Assembly (NCBI GenBank): GCA_013368325.1
Contig: JAACJK010000109.1
Coordinates: forward strand, 1,736,001 to 1,800,000
Origin: Ephemerocybe angulata
Lineage: Eukaryota; Basidiomycota; Agaricomycetes; Agaricales; Psathyrellaceae
Direction: 5' to 3'
DNA: 64,000 nt
In this document: positions 38,913 to 48,033 of the stretch, in pieces
How positions within the stretch are numbered: position 1 is the stretch's first letter
How the letters are laid out: each line of letters begins with the position of its first letter
Position numbers and translations under genes: made by a program
The notes under the pieces: model-generated
The model's input: the letters and a program-made list of their open reading frames with translations, nothing else
The model's database searches: none
What the model was told of the DNA's origin: nothing

Positions 38913-40235
38913 ATGGGACGAGTATCAGAGGAAGCGTCTACTATCGCGTATGTAACATCCTGATCGATTCCATTCTAGAACACGGATGACCAGACCGCAC
39001 CTGACTCTGACCATCGTAGCATCATGGGCGCAACGGGAAGCGGCAAGACAACGGTAGGTGACCCAGTGGCCAGTTGGTATGTATAGTGCTGAATGTATAC
39101 TGATAAAACCCATAGTTTGCCAATCTGGTGTCGGGGTCAGCTTTCAGAACCAGCAATGGCCTTCGATCGTGCACGGATGTGGTGGATGTCACAGAGCCTT
39201 TCGAGGTGGATGGCCGAAGGGTAGTCTTGGTAGATACCCCTGGCTTTGACGACACAACAAAGAGTGATACAGATATCCTTACGCTCATAGCAGAGTTTTT
39301 GGCATCTTCGTAAGCTTGAGGTTTTATCTTTTGGGTGAGTCATCTCGCTAACCACGTCTTGGCGGGACGAACGCAGGTACCAGAGCGGGCATAAATTGAC
39401 TGGCCTTATCTTCGTCCACCGTATCTCCGACTTTCGAATCGGAGGAATCTCCTTGAAGAACTTTCGTACCTTCAAGAAGCTCTGCGGAGAACAAACCCTT
39501 CGTAACGTCGTAATTGTTACGAACATGTGGTCAGAGGTCGACCCGCAGCTTGGCGAAACTCGCGAACATGAATTAGCAACTCAAGACGATTTCTTCAAAC
39601 CTGCACTCGACAAAGGGGCGAAGATAATGAGACATAACGGCTCGTTGGAGTCTGCAAAACTCGTTATCCGGTACATCCTGGGCAACAACCCGATGGCCCT
39701 ACAGATACAGAGGGAACTAGTCGACGAACATAGAGACATACTTCAGACGGCCGCAGCCAACGAGATGGAAAGAGAGCTGCAAGCAGAAAAGGAACGTCAG
39801 AGAGTTGAGAGGGAGAGGGTCCGGCAGGAGATGGAAGGTAAGACATATATTTTAATTATCTTCGACCTGCTAACCAGACACGTCACAGAGGCCGCTCGAG
39901 TCCGGGAAGAAGAAGCGCGAAGGCAGAGAGAGGACGAGGCTAGGCGAAGGCAAGAGGAACTTAACCGTATCGAGGCTGACAGGAGACGCGTCGAGGAGAA
40001 TATGGAGCGAGAGAGACGCGAATTGGAGCAACGAATGTGGGAGGAAGACCAGCACAGAAAGCGAGAGTCCGAGAGGTTGCAGAGGGAATTTGAGGAGAGA
40101 ATGGCGGAAGAGCGCCGACGAACCGAAGACCAGCAGCGGTGGCAAAGGGAAGAAGATGAGAGGCTGCGACGAGAGCTAGAATGGCAAAGGCACAGGCAAC
40201 ACCGAGACCACGGAGGGTGTATAGTAATCCAGTGA
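38913..40235 (+). CDS. AIG1-type GTPase with coiled-coil tail
   Basis: Five exons: 38913-38947, 39020-39053, 39116-39309, 39377-39837 and 39889-40235, about 356 aa. The G domain has P-loop GATGSGKTT, G3 VDTPGFDD and G4-like VIVTNMW. From about residue 230 to the end the chain is a long, highly charged helix of Arg/Glu repeats, a predicted coiled coil. The last residues GGCIVIQ place a cysteine five from the end, one residue longer than a standard CaaX box. AIG1/GIMAP-like GTPases are expanded in mushrooms and are thought to oligomerise on membranes or to act in stress and immunity-like responses. The retrotransposon sits 150 nt downstream of the stop codon. Confidence 0.85.
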
Positions 40236-40380
40236 TCCCTCCCAGACACCCAGTCTATACAGTTTAAAGTAGTTCCGCTAGTTCGAGGGTCGTAATAACG
40301 CATGAACCGTATGATGGGGCGTGAGCCGAATAGCAGAGCTGGAGCGAGGACATGGCTGGAAGTTGGGCGGACAAGGGTGG

Positions 40381-40385
40381 ACGTC
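40381..40385. repeat. Target-site duplication, left copy
   Basis: ACGTC directly before the 5' LTR, repeated at 48029-48033 directly after the 3' LTR. Five bases is the usual size for Ty3/gypsy integration. Confidence 0.9.
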
Positions 40386-40581
40386 TGTCATGATACATCA
40401 TTCCACCACTGCCTTGCCATCCTCCCGTCAGCCACTACCTACACTACGTATATAGACCCGTAGCCTACATTCGGACCTCTCATTGTTGTCCTCTTGTATC
40501 TCCATCTATAGACTCGTTGTCTTCGCACCTCGTCTCGTCCTCCTCGGTCTCTCGTCTCCTACATCGCGCCCGATCCTGACA
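40386..40581 (+). repeat. 5' LTR
   Basis: TGTCATGA... to ...CCTGACA. TATATA at 40449-40454 and the predicted transcript start at 40482 (33 nt downstream) divide it into U3 (40386-40481) and R/U5 (40482-40581). Confidence 0.95.
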
Positions 40582-40583
40582 TT

Positions 40584-40594
40584 AGGACAACAAT
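40584..40594 (+). other. Self-complementary primer binding site
   Basis: AGGACAACAAT begins 2 nt after the 5' LTR and is the exact reverse complement of ATTGTTGTCCT at 40482-40492, the predicted first 11 nt of the element RNA. This is the arrangement of self-priming Tf1-type elements. No match to a tRNA 3' end (TGG...) is seen. Confidence 0.7.
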
Positions 40595-40627
40595 TCTTTT
40601 TTTTCAGAACGGACAGCTTCGAACGCG

Positions 40628-40920
40628 ATGTTTAGTGGCGAACTATCCGCCCTTACCTCACTTCCGAACAGCAGTGGCTCTCTCGGACATCCTACTAGGC
40701 AGAACAGTGGTTCGCCTCATCCTTCTCGGCTGAACAGTGGTTCGCCTCTTCGTCAAGGGAGCAACAGTGGTGTTCCCACGACAAATATCTTGAGCGGCAG
40801 TGGCTCGCTCCCGCGCGGCGGCGACACGCACCCTACTAGAGGCGTCACTACCTCCCCGAGTTTCTTCAACACAAACGTAAATCAGACTCTGCTACAAAAC
40901 GTACCCCCCCTTCGTACTCC
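40628..40920 (+). CDS. N-terminal gag leader frame of the retrotransposon
   Basis: The first ATG after the LTR opens a Ser/Asn/Gly-rich frame with NSGSP-type repeats (encoded by imperfect repeats of about 16 nt near 40700-40765). The frame stays open beyond, but the zinc-knuckle gag continues in another frame; the two meet around a run of seven C at 40914-40920. It may be the true N-terminus of gag, broken by one base, or a separate leader. Confidence 0.5.
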
Positions 40921-40956
40921 AACAGTCGCACTTCATCCTACTTGGGCAACCCACAT

Positions 40957-42864
40957 ATGTTACACCCAACGATGCATACCGCTAGTCCTCGACCCTTCTC
41001 GGCAGCGTCTCATCATTCTCTTCATGTTCCCATTGCACGCCCAGCCTCCTCGCAATCCTATCGTGCCACGAATGACTACCCTGGAAGAAGTTCTTCAACC
41101 AGTTCAACCCACTCTGGTCATCTTAGTCCATCCCACTCGTTCCACTCCGCCCCGGTTTACCCAACCCCGGTTTACCCAACTTTGGATCGCCCAACCTCTC
41201 GTAATGACAGAACCCCTACTCCAATTCCACTCCCTACCCCACCATGGCAAGGTCGAAGCCCTGTTGGCGACAGAGATGGTACACACCAACAAGACAACTC
41301 TTTCCACAGTCAAAACGGTGATGGCCGTTACGCGGAAAATGTTTACCCGCAAGCGCCCGTTATCCCCGTTAGCTATCAGGCGCCTACTGCGACGCACGGG
41401 AGCAATTGGACGCAACCAATTCTTAACCCTGTCTCGTGGATCCATCACGCCACGGAAACCAACAACTTTGGAGTACCCACATCGTACACGACGTACTCAC
41501 CAGACAACGGTACCCCACCGGGCACCTACATACAACCAGACCAAGACCAGAGACATGGAGGAACGATTCGTTCTCTGCACAGCGGATTACCCGCCCCTGA
41601 GATGGGACACCTCCAGGAGCCGTACCAGTTCCCAGCTCAATTCACACCACGATCCACACCTTCCCCGAACCCCGACAACACTGCATCAAACCCAAACATG
41701 TCAGCTGTCAAAGACGAACCCATCGATCATCTGGCGGACGTTCTCTTGCGTATCTCACAGCTCAACAACACCCCAACCAGTGCTTCCGATAACCAAAGGA
41801 CAGACAAGCAGGCTATTGCGTACAACGCTCTACTACAACACCTCGCGGGTCGCGATAGTAACGCTCTTGCTAACTTGGGTCTTCAACAAGCCGGTCGCTC
41901 GCATTCCCCCCCTCGCTCTCGATCCCCCGACTCCTACAGAAGCAAAGCGAAATGCGTGGATGCAGAAGAGTTCGACGGTTCCCCCGACGCACTTGAATCC
42001 TGGATAAACCAACTCACTCTCATGTGGCTCTCCGACCCCAAGAAATGGAAAAATCACAGCGAAAGGATCATGTTCGCCATGTCGAAGATGAGGAAAGGCA
42101 CTGCTAAGGAGTGGATGGATGCGAAACTTCCAGGCATGGAAACAGGACACATCACCTGGATCTCCTGGCAACACTTCCTCGACGATATCCGCCAAAGCTT
42201 CCCGTCAGAAGACAGACAATTCAAGGCCATGACCGCGATAAAATCGATGAAGATGGACAGCCGTAAACCGGTTCAAGACTTCTTTATCAAGTGGGAGTCT
42301 CACGCCGTACACACTGGCGTCAACGACAACGGCCTCCTCGTATTCCTCCTCGAAGCGATAACCAAGGAACTCAGAGAGGGAATGTCCCAACGATACGGAC
42401 TTGCCAACCTAAAGACCTACCTCGCGTTTAAAAGTGCTGCGATTAGCGTCGACCGAGAACAGCGTCTAGAGAATCAAATCACGGCACGTTTGAACCCCAT
42501 CCGTCCTACCCGAACCTGGACAACGCGAACTTGGCGCAGCGGCAACGTCGACGATAAAGGAAAGAACTCTGGTAAAGAAAACACCAATCCCACACCATCC
42601 TCTTCTCTCCCCTCGTCCAACGCGAAAACTACCCCCACGACCGCTCCACTCCCCCAAGAGGCTGAAGCGCTTAAACGAAATTGCTTCAACTGCGGTTCCC
42701 CCGACCACAAGGTCGCTCAATGCAACATACCACGCAAACCGAGACATGCAATTCGTAACTTTGTCCTAGGCATGGACGAACAGGAAGTAGAAGCGTTGAA
42801 CCGAGACCTCCAAAACGAGAGTTACTGGGACAAGGAAGCGGATTTTTACACGGACTCAGAGTGA
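40957..42864 (+). CDS. gag: Gag nucleocapsid polyprotein
   Basis: First in-frame ATG is 40957; the frame is open back to a stop near 40838. About the first 330 residues are Ser/Pro/Thr-rich. A helical capsid-like part follows (ALESWINQLTLMWLSD, MRKGTAKEWMDAKLPG). The C-terminus holds one CCHC zinc knuckle, CFNCGSPDHKVAQC, that would bind the element RNA. The stop codon TGA is at 42862-42864, inside the overlap with pol. It should assemble the cytoplasmic virus-like particle of this fungal retrotransposon. Confidence 0.88.
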   Translation: MLHPTMHTASPRPFSAASHHSLHVPIARPASSQSYRATNDYPGRSSSTSSTHSGHLSPSHSFHSAPVYPTPVYPTLDRPTSRNDRTPTPIPLPTPPWQGRSPVGDRDGTHQQDNSFHSQNGDGRYAENVYPQAPVIPVSYQAPTATHGSNWTQPILNPVSWIHHATETNNFGVPTSYTTYSPDNGTPPGTYIQPDQDQRHGGTIRSLHSGLPAPEMGHLQEPYQFPAQFTPRSTPSPNPDNTASNPNMSAVKDEPIDHLADVLLRISQLNNTPTSASDNQRTDKQAIAYNALLQHLAGRDSNALANLGLQQAGRSHSPPRSRSPDSYRSKAKCVDAEEFDGSPDALESWINQLTLMWLSDPKKWKNHSERIMFAMSKMRKGTAKEWMDAKLPGMETGHITWISWQHFLDDIRQSFPSEDRQFKAMTAIKSMKMDSRKPVQDFFIKWESHAVHTGVNDNGLLVFLLEAITKELREGMSQRYGLANLKTYLAFKSAAISVDREQRLENQITARLNPIRPTRTWTTRTWRSGNVDDKGKNSGKENTNPTPSSSLPSSNAKTTPTTAPLPQEAEALKRNCFNCGSPDHKVAQCNIPRKPRHAIRNFVLGMDEQEVEALNRDLQNESYWDKEADFYTDSE

Positions 42865-45800
42865 ACGGTCACCCCTCTGAGTCCTCCCCGTCGGCCAACG
42901 ACGAAGCTCAAGCAAACAATGACTCAACCCTCGAGAATGGGACCACTGCCGACGCTACAACACCTCCCCCAGTCACTGTTAACGAGCTTCCACCGACCAA
43001 ACACCCCACTCAATACGAAGAACCAGAACCCGTTCGCCCCAGTCAACGGACAAACAGATCCTGGTTTTACGAAGAAGTACCCGAAAGAGACGACGACGAC
43101 ATAGACATCCTACCCGATAATCTACCATACCTACTTGAAATGAAAGATCAGTTCAGACCGCCCTCCCTCGATAAGACGAGTGAACACATCATCAACAACC
43201 TCTCCCACCCCGAAATCTCAGCTACTCAGAGCCCACCGGAACTTCCAGACCTCGCCAATATAGAAGAAAACGACGAGCCTTTAGACGTTCCAGTCGACAG
43301 CGACTACTCGACAGCTATACGCAATAAGTTAGCCCGAATAAGAGAAGCCTCCTTACCCACCGCCGAGAACATGCTAAGACGCCATACCCACACTTCAAGG
43401 CAAAACGAGCTCTCCCCAGAAGTACTTGTCGCGCTCCGTGAAAAACCAGTCTGCCATGCATTGGAGCTGCTCACGGACCTCGCACGACCTAGGCACGTCG
43501 TAGCGAACATAGCGAAAGACCCCTCGAGCCCACAAACAACAATCCCCGGGCTGAATCAACTCCTGATGAGAGCGACTGTACAATCAACCTCGGGCGACGT
43601 AGGCTTCGACTGTGATTCATTACTCGACTCTGGGGCCTCTCAGTGCTACATCGACAAGGGCTACGCACTTTCTGCAGGACTCACACTGCGACCACTGGCC
43701 CACCCCGTCCCCGCATACAACGCAGATGGCACGGAGAACATAGCTGGTACAATCGACTCAACCGTAGTCGTCAACATCCGTATAGGAACTCACATCGAGA
43801 AGTTAACGATGTTCGTAACAAGTATCAGCCACCCCATCATAATCGGTTACTCTTGGTTAAGGAAACATAATCCGACCATCGACTGGCGAAAGGGAGAAGT
43901 GTTGTTCAATAGATGCCCTAGCCAATGCCACGGCCACCACCCTTGGATCGAAGACGACGTCTCAACGATTTCGAACCCCGAGTACCCTTTCGACCATAGA
44001 GAAACACTACACCGTTTAGGACTAGAGGACGGCGACATACTATGCGCAATCCGCTACATCGGAACCCTACCCGAAGACGATGACACCGAAGACCCCTCTG
44101 AGCAACTCCCCGAAGACCCGATGAACGGTCTACCACCAGACATCAGGCAAGCTTTCGCTTCCGTATTCGAACAAACCGAATTCGACAAATTACCAGAATC
44201 AAGACCTTGGGATCACCCAATCGAACTCGTACCAGACGCGAAGGGCTTTGTCGGCAAAATATATCCCCTTTCATCACCCGAACAGATTAAGCTCGACGCC
44301 TTCCTAAAAGAGGAGCTCAAGAGTGGCAAAATACGACCGTCTCGTTCCCCGATAGGCTCCCCTTTCTTCTTCGTAAAGAAAAAGGACGGCTCCCTTCGCC
44401 CAGTACAAGACTACCGCCGGCTGAACTCGTACACAGTCAGAAATCGATACCCCCTCCCATTGATCTCAGAGATCATGAACAAGCTCAAAGGCGCCAAATA
44501 CTTCACGAAGATGGACATACGCTGGGGCTTCAACAACGTGAGAATCAAGAAAGGCGACGAATGGAAAGCAGCGTTCATCACAAACCGCGGACTTTTCGAA
44601 CCACTGGTCATGTATTTCGGCCTAACGAACTCCCCAGCGACCTTCCAAACCATGATGGATAACTTGTTCGTACACCAGCTCAACGAAGGATGGTTAATCA
44701 TATACATGGACGACTTGCTACTTTTCTCGGACAACCTCGAATCCCTCAAGAGTTACGAACACGAAGTCTTACAGATCATGAAGGACAACGGCTTGTGCGC
44801 GAAGCCAGACAAATGCGAGTTTCGGAAGGAGCGCATAGAATATCTGGGACTTATAGTTTCCGCCGCTGGAGTCGAAATGGACAAGAAGAAGACGGACGCA
44901 ATCCTAAACTGGCCCACACCGACCTCGAAAAAAGAGCTCCAGCAATTTCTCGGCCTCGCCAACTACTACAGGAAATTCATGCCAAATTTCGCCCACCTCG
45001 CCTCCCCTTTACACCATCTAACAGGATCGGTACCCTGGTCTTGGACACCACAAGAACAGCATGCATTCCAATCGCTCAAGTCCCTCCTCATATCCCCAAT
45101 AGTCCTCGCCTTCCCAACCGATACCGATCCATACCGCCTCGAAACAGATTCGTCAGGATATGCAACAGGCGCAGTACTGTACCAGAATCAAGGAGGAACG
45201 TGGCGACCAATCGCATTCCACTCGAAGACCCTTAACGACGTCGAAAGAAACTACGACGTACATGACAGGGAACTCTTAGGCGTTATGCGTGGCCTTGCCG
45301 AATGGCGACACCTTCTACAAGGCACACCCCTCCCCTTCGAAATCCATACAGATCATAAAAACCTCGAACACTTTATGACCGCGAAAAAGCTCAATCGCAG
45401 ACAGGCCCGATGGGCTCAGGAACTCACACTATTCGACTTCACCCTACATCACAAGCCCGGTTCTAGCCTCATCGTCCCCGACGCACTCTCAAGGCGCCCC
45501 GACTACGACAAAGGAGGAAACGACAACGACCTCGTAACCCTCTTGTCCCCACACCACATCAGGAGAATACACGTGTCACTAGAGGAAGATATCGACACAA
45601 TACTCCCTGAAATCAAAGCCGCAATAGAAACCAACGCCGAACCAGACGTACTTGCAAAAGCGAGAAAATCCTTGGAGAAGTTCAGCATATCGGACGGCAT
45701 CATTCTCAACGACTTCCGCGTGTACGTCCCAAAAATCCAAACGTTACGCGACAAAATCATACAACTGCACCACGATTCCCCGGCATGTGGGCACCCCGGT

Positions 45801-47561
45801 CGCTTCAGAACCGCCGAACTCATACTCCGGAACTATTGGTGGCCACGAATCCACATAGACGTCCGCAACTACGTAACCCGATGCGACCTCTGCCAACGCA
45901 CGAAGCCCGACCGTTCCAAACCTCGCGGCCTCCTCCATCCCAACGCAATCCCTACGAAACCCTTCCAATCCATTAGCCTCGATCTCATAACAGACCTCCC
46001 ACCATCAAACGACTGCGACTCCATCCTAGTCATCGTAGACCGCTTTTCGAAGTTCGTCAAGCTGATACCAACCACGAAAACGATCGACAGCCTAGAACTC
46101 GCAAGACTCTTCCGCGACAACTACTGGAGGACGTTCGGTCTCCCAGAGATTATCACCTCCGACCGCGGCTCGATTTTTCTAAGCGACTTCACAAAAAGCC
46201 TCAACAAAACGCTCAGTATAACAGAAAACTTATCGACCGCCTACCACCCCCAGACCGACGGCCAAACGGAACGAGTCAACCAAGAAGTAGAACAGTACCT
46301 CCGCTTATACACCAACGAAGAGCAAAACGACTGGTCGCAGTGGTTAGCAATGGCAGAATTCGCGATCAACAACGCACAGAATGCTTCAACTAAATCCTCC
46401 CCTTTCGAGCTCGTATTTGGAACCCCACGACGACTACCGTTCCAACCAAGGTCCAACGAACCCTCCGCCGCATTCACCGACGCCTTAAAAAAGCAGCACG
46501 ACGAAGCAAACGCGTGCTTACAACGGGCCGCACGCGACATGAAGACCTTCTACGACCGGTCGCACATAGACATATCATTTCAGCCAGACGACCAGGTCCT
46601 GTTAGACGGTTCGAACATTACAACAAGGCGGCCCAGTAAGAAGCTCGCACACAAGCGATACGGCCCATTCCGTGTTCTCGAACGAATCGGACTACGCGCA
46701 TACCGACTGGCAATCCCACCCACTTGGCGCATCCACCCGGTCTTCCATATCTCAAAGCTAGTCCCCTACAACGACGCCCCTGGCCGAACTTTACCACCTC
46801 CCCCCGAGATCGTAGACGGAGAAGACCACCAGGAAGTCGAGAGAATCGTCGCAGAACAATGGTCGCAGGAACTCGACGAAGCTACCTTCTTCGTCAAGTG
46901 GCTCGGATTCGACGCCCAAGAAGGCAATTGGCTTACCGAATCGGATCTCGGCCACGCCAAGGATATCCTCGCCGACTGGCGTAAAACACACCAACCCGTC
47001 CAAAAACCCCGCCTAGTAATCCGGATCCCCCCACGACGACAACAGATAAGCTCGATCGATCATCCACAAACAACACCAGACAACGTCGCCCTTATAAAAG
47101 CCAAAGTTTACGAACCCTCAACCCATAACAACCTCTACCGAGAACCATGTCTTACGAGCGAGGAGCCCCAGTCGAAAGCATCCCCGCCGACACAAGTTCC
47201 CCTCCTCGACGCACCTACCAACCAGGAGACTCGGTTACGGTTCTTGGCGAGAACGGTGAAGCCGTTGGCCCCTTCAAAATCGCCCAACGCCTTGACAAAC
47301 ACCACTATTGGATTGACGTCCCCGACATCCCCGCCACAGAATGCGTCTACGCCGAGGCCTCCCTCCGCCCCTTCGTCTCCAATTTCGCAAACATTCCTCT
47401 CGGAACCCCATACGACGGCAACCAATGGCCCCTCACACGCATCACCGCCATCACTAAGGATCATCGCACCGGAGACTGCCTCTACGAAGCTCAAATCCTC
47501 GGCTTCGGAAGCGCCTCCCACCAGATCTTCAAGGCTCACGCCGAAAACTTCCCCGACTTGA
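42861..47561 (+). CDS. pol: Pol polyprotein: protease, RT, RNase H, integrase, chromodomain
   Basis: The frame is -1 relative to gag and is open back to a stop at 42756-42758, giving about 105 nt of overlap; no ATG occurs before about codon 94, so expression by frameshift or reinitiation is likely. Rough positions from 42861: aspartic protease DSGAS near residue 257; reverse transcriptase from about 460 with IIYMDDLLLFS near 614; RNase H around 755-875 (ETDSSGY); integrase with HHCC zinc finger (HHDSPACGH, CDLCQRTK) near 970-1020 and DDE residues in LDLITDLP, TSDRGS and TERVNQEVE; GPF module near 1267; chromodomain about 1317-1375 (FFVKWLGF, NWLTESDL). The last 150 residues are Ser/Thr/Pro-rich and overlap ORF3. 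Confidence 0.93.
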   Translation: MNGHPSESSPSANDEAQANNDSTLENGTTADATTPPPVTVNELPPTKHPTQYEEPEPVRPSQRTNRSWFYEEVPERDDDDIDILPDNLPYLLEMKDQFRPPSLDKTSEHIINNLSHPEISATQSPPELPDLANIEENDEPLDVPVDSDYSTAIRNKLARIREASLPTAENMLRRHTHTSRQNELSPEVLVALREKPVCHALELLTDLARPRHVVANIAKDPSSPQTTIPGLNQLLMRATVQSTSGDVGFDCDSLLDSGASQCYIDKGYALSAGLTLRPLAHPVPAYNADGTENIAGTIDSTVVVNIRIGTHIEKLTMFVTSISHPIIIGYSWLRKHNPTIDWRKGEVLFNRCPSQCHGHHPWIEDDVSTISNPEYPFDHRETLHRLGLEDGDILCAIRYIGTLPEDDDTEDPSEQLPEDPMNGLPPDIRQAFASVFEQTEFDKLPESRPWDHPIELVPDAKGFVGKIYPLSSPEQIKLDAFLKEELKSGKIRPSRSPIGSPFFFVKKKDGSLRPVQDYRRLNSYTVRNRYPLPLISEIMNKLKGAKYFTKMDIRWGFNNVRIKKGDEWKAAFITNRGLFEPLVMYFGLTNSPATFQTMMDNLFVHQLNEGWLIIYMDDLLLFSDNLESLKSYEHEVLQIMKDNGLCAKPDKCEFRKERIEYLGLIVSAAGVEMDKKKTDAILNWPTPTSKKELQQFLGLANYYRKFMPNFAHLASPLHHLTGSVPWSWTPQEQHAFQSLKSLLISPIVLAFPTDTDPYRLETDSSGYATGAVLYQNQGGTWRPIAFHSKTLNDVERNYDVHDRELLGVMRGLAEWRHLLQGTPLPFEIHTDHKNLEHFMTAKKLNRRQARWAQELTLFDFTLHHKPGSSLIVPDALSRRPDYDKGGNDNDLVTLLSPHHIRRIHVSLEEDIDTILPEIKAAIETNAEPDVLAKARKSLEKFSISDGIILNDFRVYVPKIQTLRDKIIQLHHDSPACGHPGRFRTAELILRNYWWPRIHIDVRNYVTRCDLCQRTKPDRSKPRGLLHPNAIPTKPFQSISLDLITDLPPSNDCDSILVIVDRFSKFVKLIPTTKTIDSLELARLFRDNYWRTFGLPEIITSDRGSIFLSDFTKSLNKTLSITENLSTAYHPQTDGQTERVNQEVEQYLRLYTNEEQNDWSQWLAMAEFAINNAQNASTKSSPFELVFGTPRRLPFQPRSNEPSAAFTDALKKQHDEANACLQRAARDMKTFYDRSHIDISFQPDDQVLLDGSNITTRRPSKKLAHKRYGPFRVLERIGLRAYRLAIPPTWRIHPVFHISKLVPYNDAPGRTLPPPPEIVDGEDHQEVERIVAEQWSQELDEATFFVKWLGFDAQEGNWLTESDLGHAKDILADWRKTHQPVQKPRLVIRIPPRRQQISSIDHPQTTPDNVALIKAKVYEPSTHNNLYREPCLTSEEPQSKASPPTQVPLLDAPTNQETRLRFLARTVKPLAPSKSPNALTNTTIGLTSPTSPPQNASTPRPPSAPSSPISQTFLSEPHTTATNGPSHASPPSLRIIAPETASTKLKSSASEAPPTRSSRLTPKTSPT

Positions 47562-47689
47562 TCGAAGACTACTACCGTCGCGAGACCCCCCAACGCTCGC
47601 TCATCGACAGAATCGCGATGCCAGACAACGACACCAAATACAACAAACAACCATCGTTCACTACCTACGACGGTTGGTCCGAATATTAA
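47147..47689 (+). CDS. Retrotransposon ORF3, GPY/F-like small protein
   Basis: A 180-codon frame with its own ATG in an ACCATG context, overlapping the end of pol by 415 nt in a different frame and ending 143 nt before the 3' LTR. Its composition is that of a folded protein, unlike the low-complexity pol tail it overlaps. The segment YQPGDSVTVLGENGEAVGPF followed by KIAQRLDKHHYWIDVPD resembles the SH3-like GPY/F module at the end of the same element's integrase (FQPDDQVLLDGSN ... YGPFRVLERIGLRAYRLAIP). Function unknown; a duplicated integrase C-terminal module used as a separate accessory protein is one possibility. Confidence 0.65.
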   Translation: MSYERGAPVESIPADTSSPPRRTYQPGDSVTVLGENGEAVGPFKIAQRLDKHHYWIDVPDIPATECVYAEASLRPFVSNFANIPLGTPYDGNQWPLTRITAITKDHRTGDCLYEAQILGFGSASHQIFKAHAENFPDLIEDYYRRETPQRSLIDRIAMPDNDTKYNKQPSFTTYDGWSEY

Positions 47690-47819
47690 GAACACCGATA
47701 CCTTACCATATATCATTTCCCGCTACGAGAGCACCGAGAATCCCGAATCCTTTTACCTAGCCCACACTCTTTTCTTCCCTTTGATTTTCGGACTCCTTCT
47801 TTTCCAATACGGACGCCCT

Positions 47820-47832
47820 AAGGAGGGGGTAA
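47820..47832 (+). other. Polypurine tract
   Basis: AAGGAGGGGG followed by TAA immediately before the 3' LTR; the expected primer site for plus-strand synthesis. Confidence 0.75.
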
Positions 47833-48028
47833 TGTCATGATACATCATTCCACCACTGCCTTGCCATCCTCCCGTCAGCCACTACCTACACTACGTATAT
47901 AGACCCGTAGCCTACATTCGGACCTCTCATTGTTGTCCTCTTGTATCTCCATCTATAGACTCGTTGTCTTCGCACCTCGTCTCGTCCTCCTCGGTCTCTC
48001 GTCTCCTACATCGCGCCCGATCCTGACA
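47833..48028 (+). repeat. 3' LTR
   Basis: 196 bp, no difference found by eye from the 5' copy at 40386-40581. Confidence 0.95.
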
Positions 48029-48033
48029 ACGTC
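48029..48033. repeat. Target-site duplication, right copy
   Basis: ACGTC, matching 40381-40385. Confidence 0.9.

Larger units (their letters stand above)
40386..48028 (+). mobile_element. Complete Ty3/gypsy chromovirus LTR retrotransposon
   Basis: A 7643-bp element with two LTRs of 196 bp that I read as identical, TG...CA ends with TGTCA/TGACA inverted termini, a 5-bp target duplication, a primer binding site, gag with a zinc knuckle, pol in the order protease, reverse transcriptase, RNase H, integrase, chromodomain, an additional ORF3 and a polypurine tract. Identical LTRs mean a recent insertion. Only one possible lesion was noticed: the frame change near the start of gag. Domain order and the chromodomain place it in the chromoviruses. 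Confidence 0.95.

Noticed and set aside
40628..42007. 459-codon frame read as a single retrotransposon protein
   Set aside because: Beyond about 40920 it is a shadow of the gag frame, which carries the capsid-like region and zinc knuckle.
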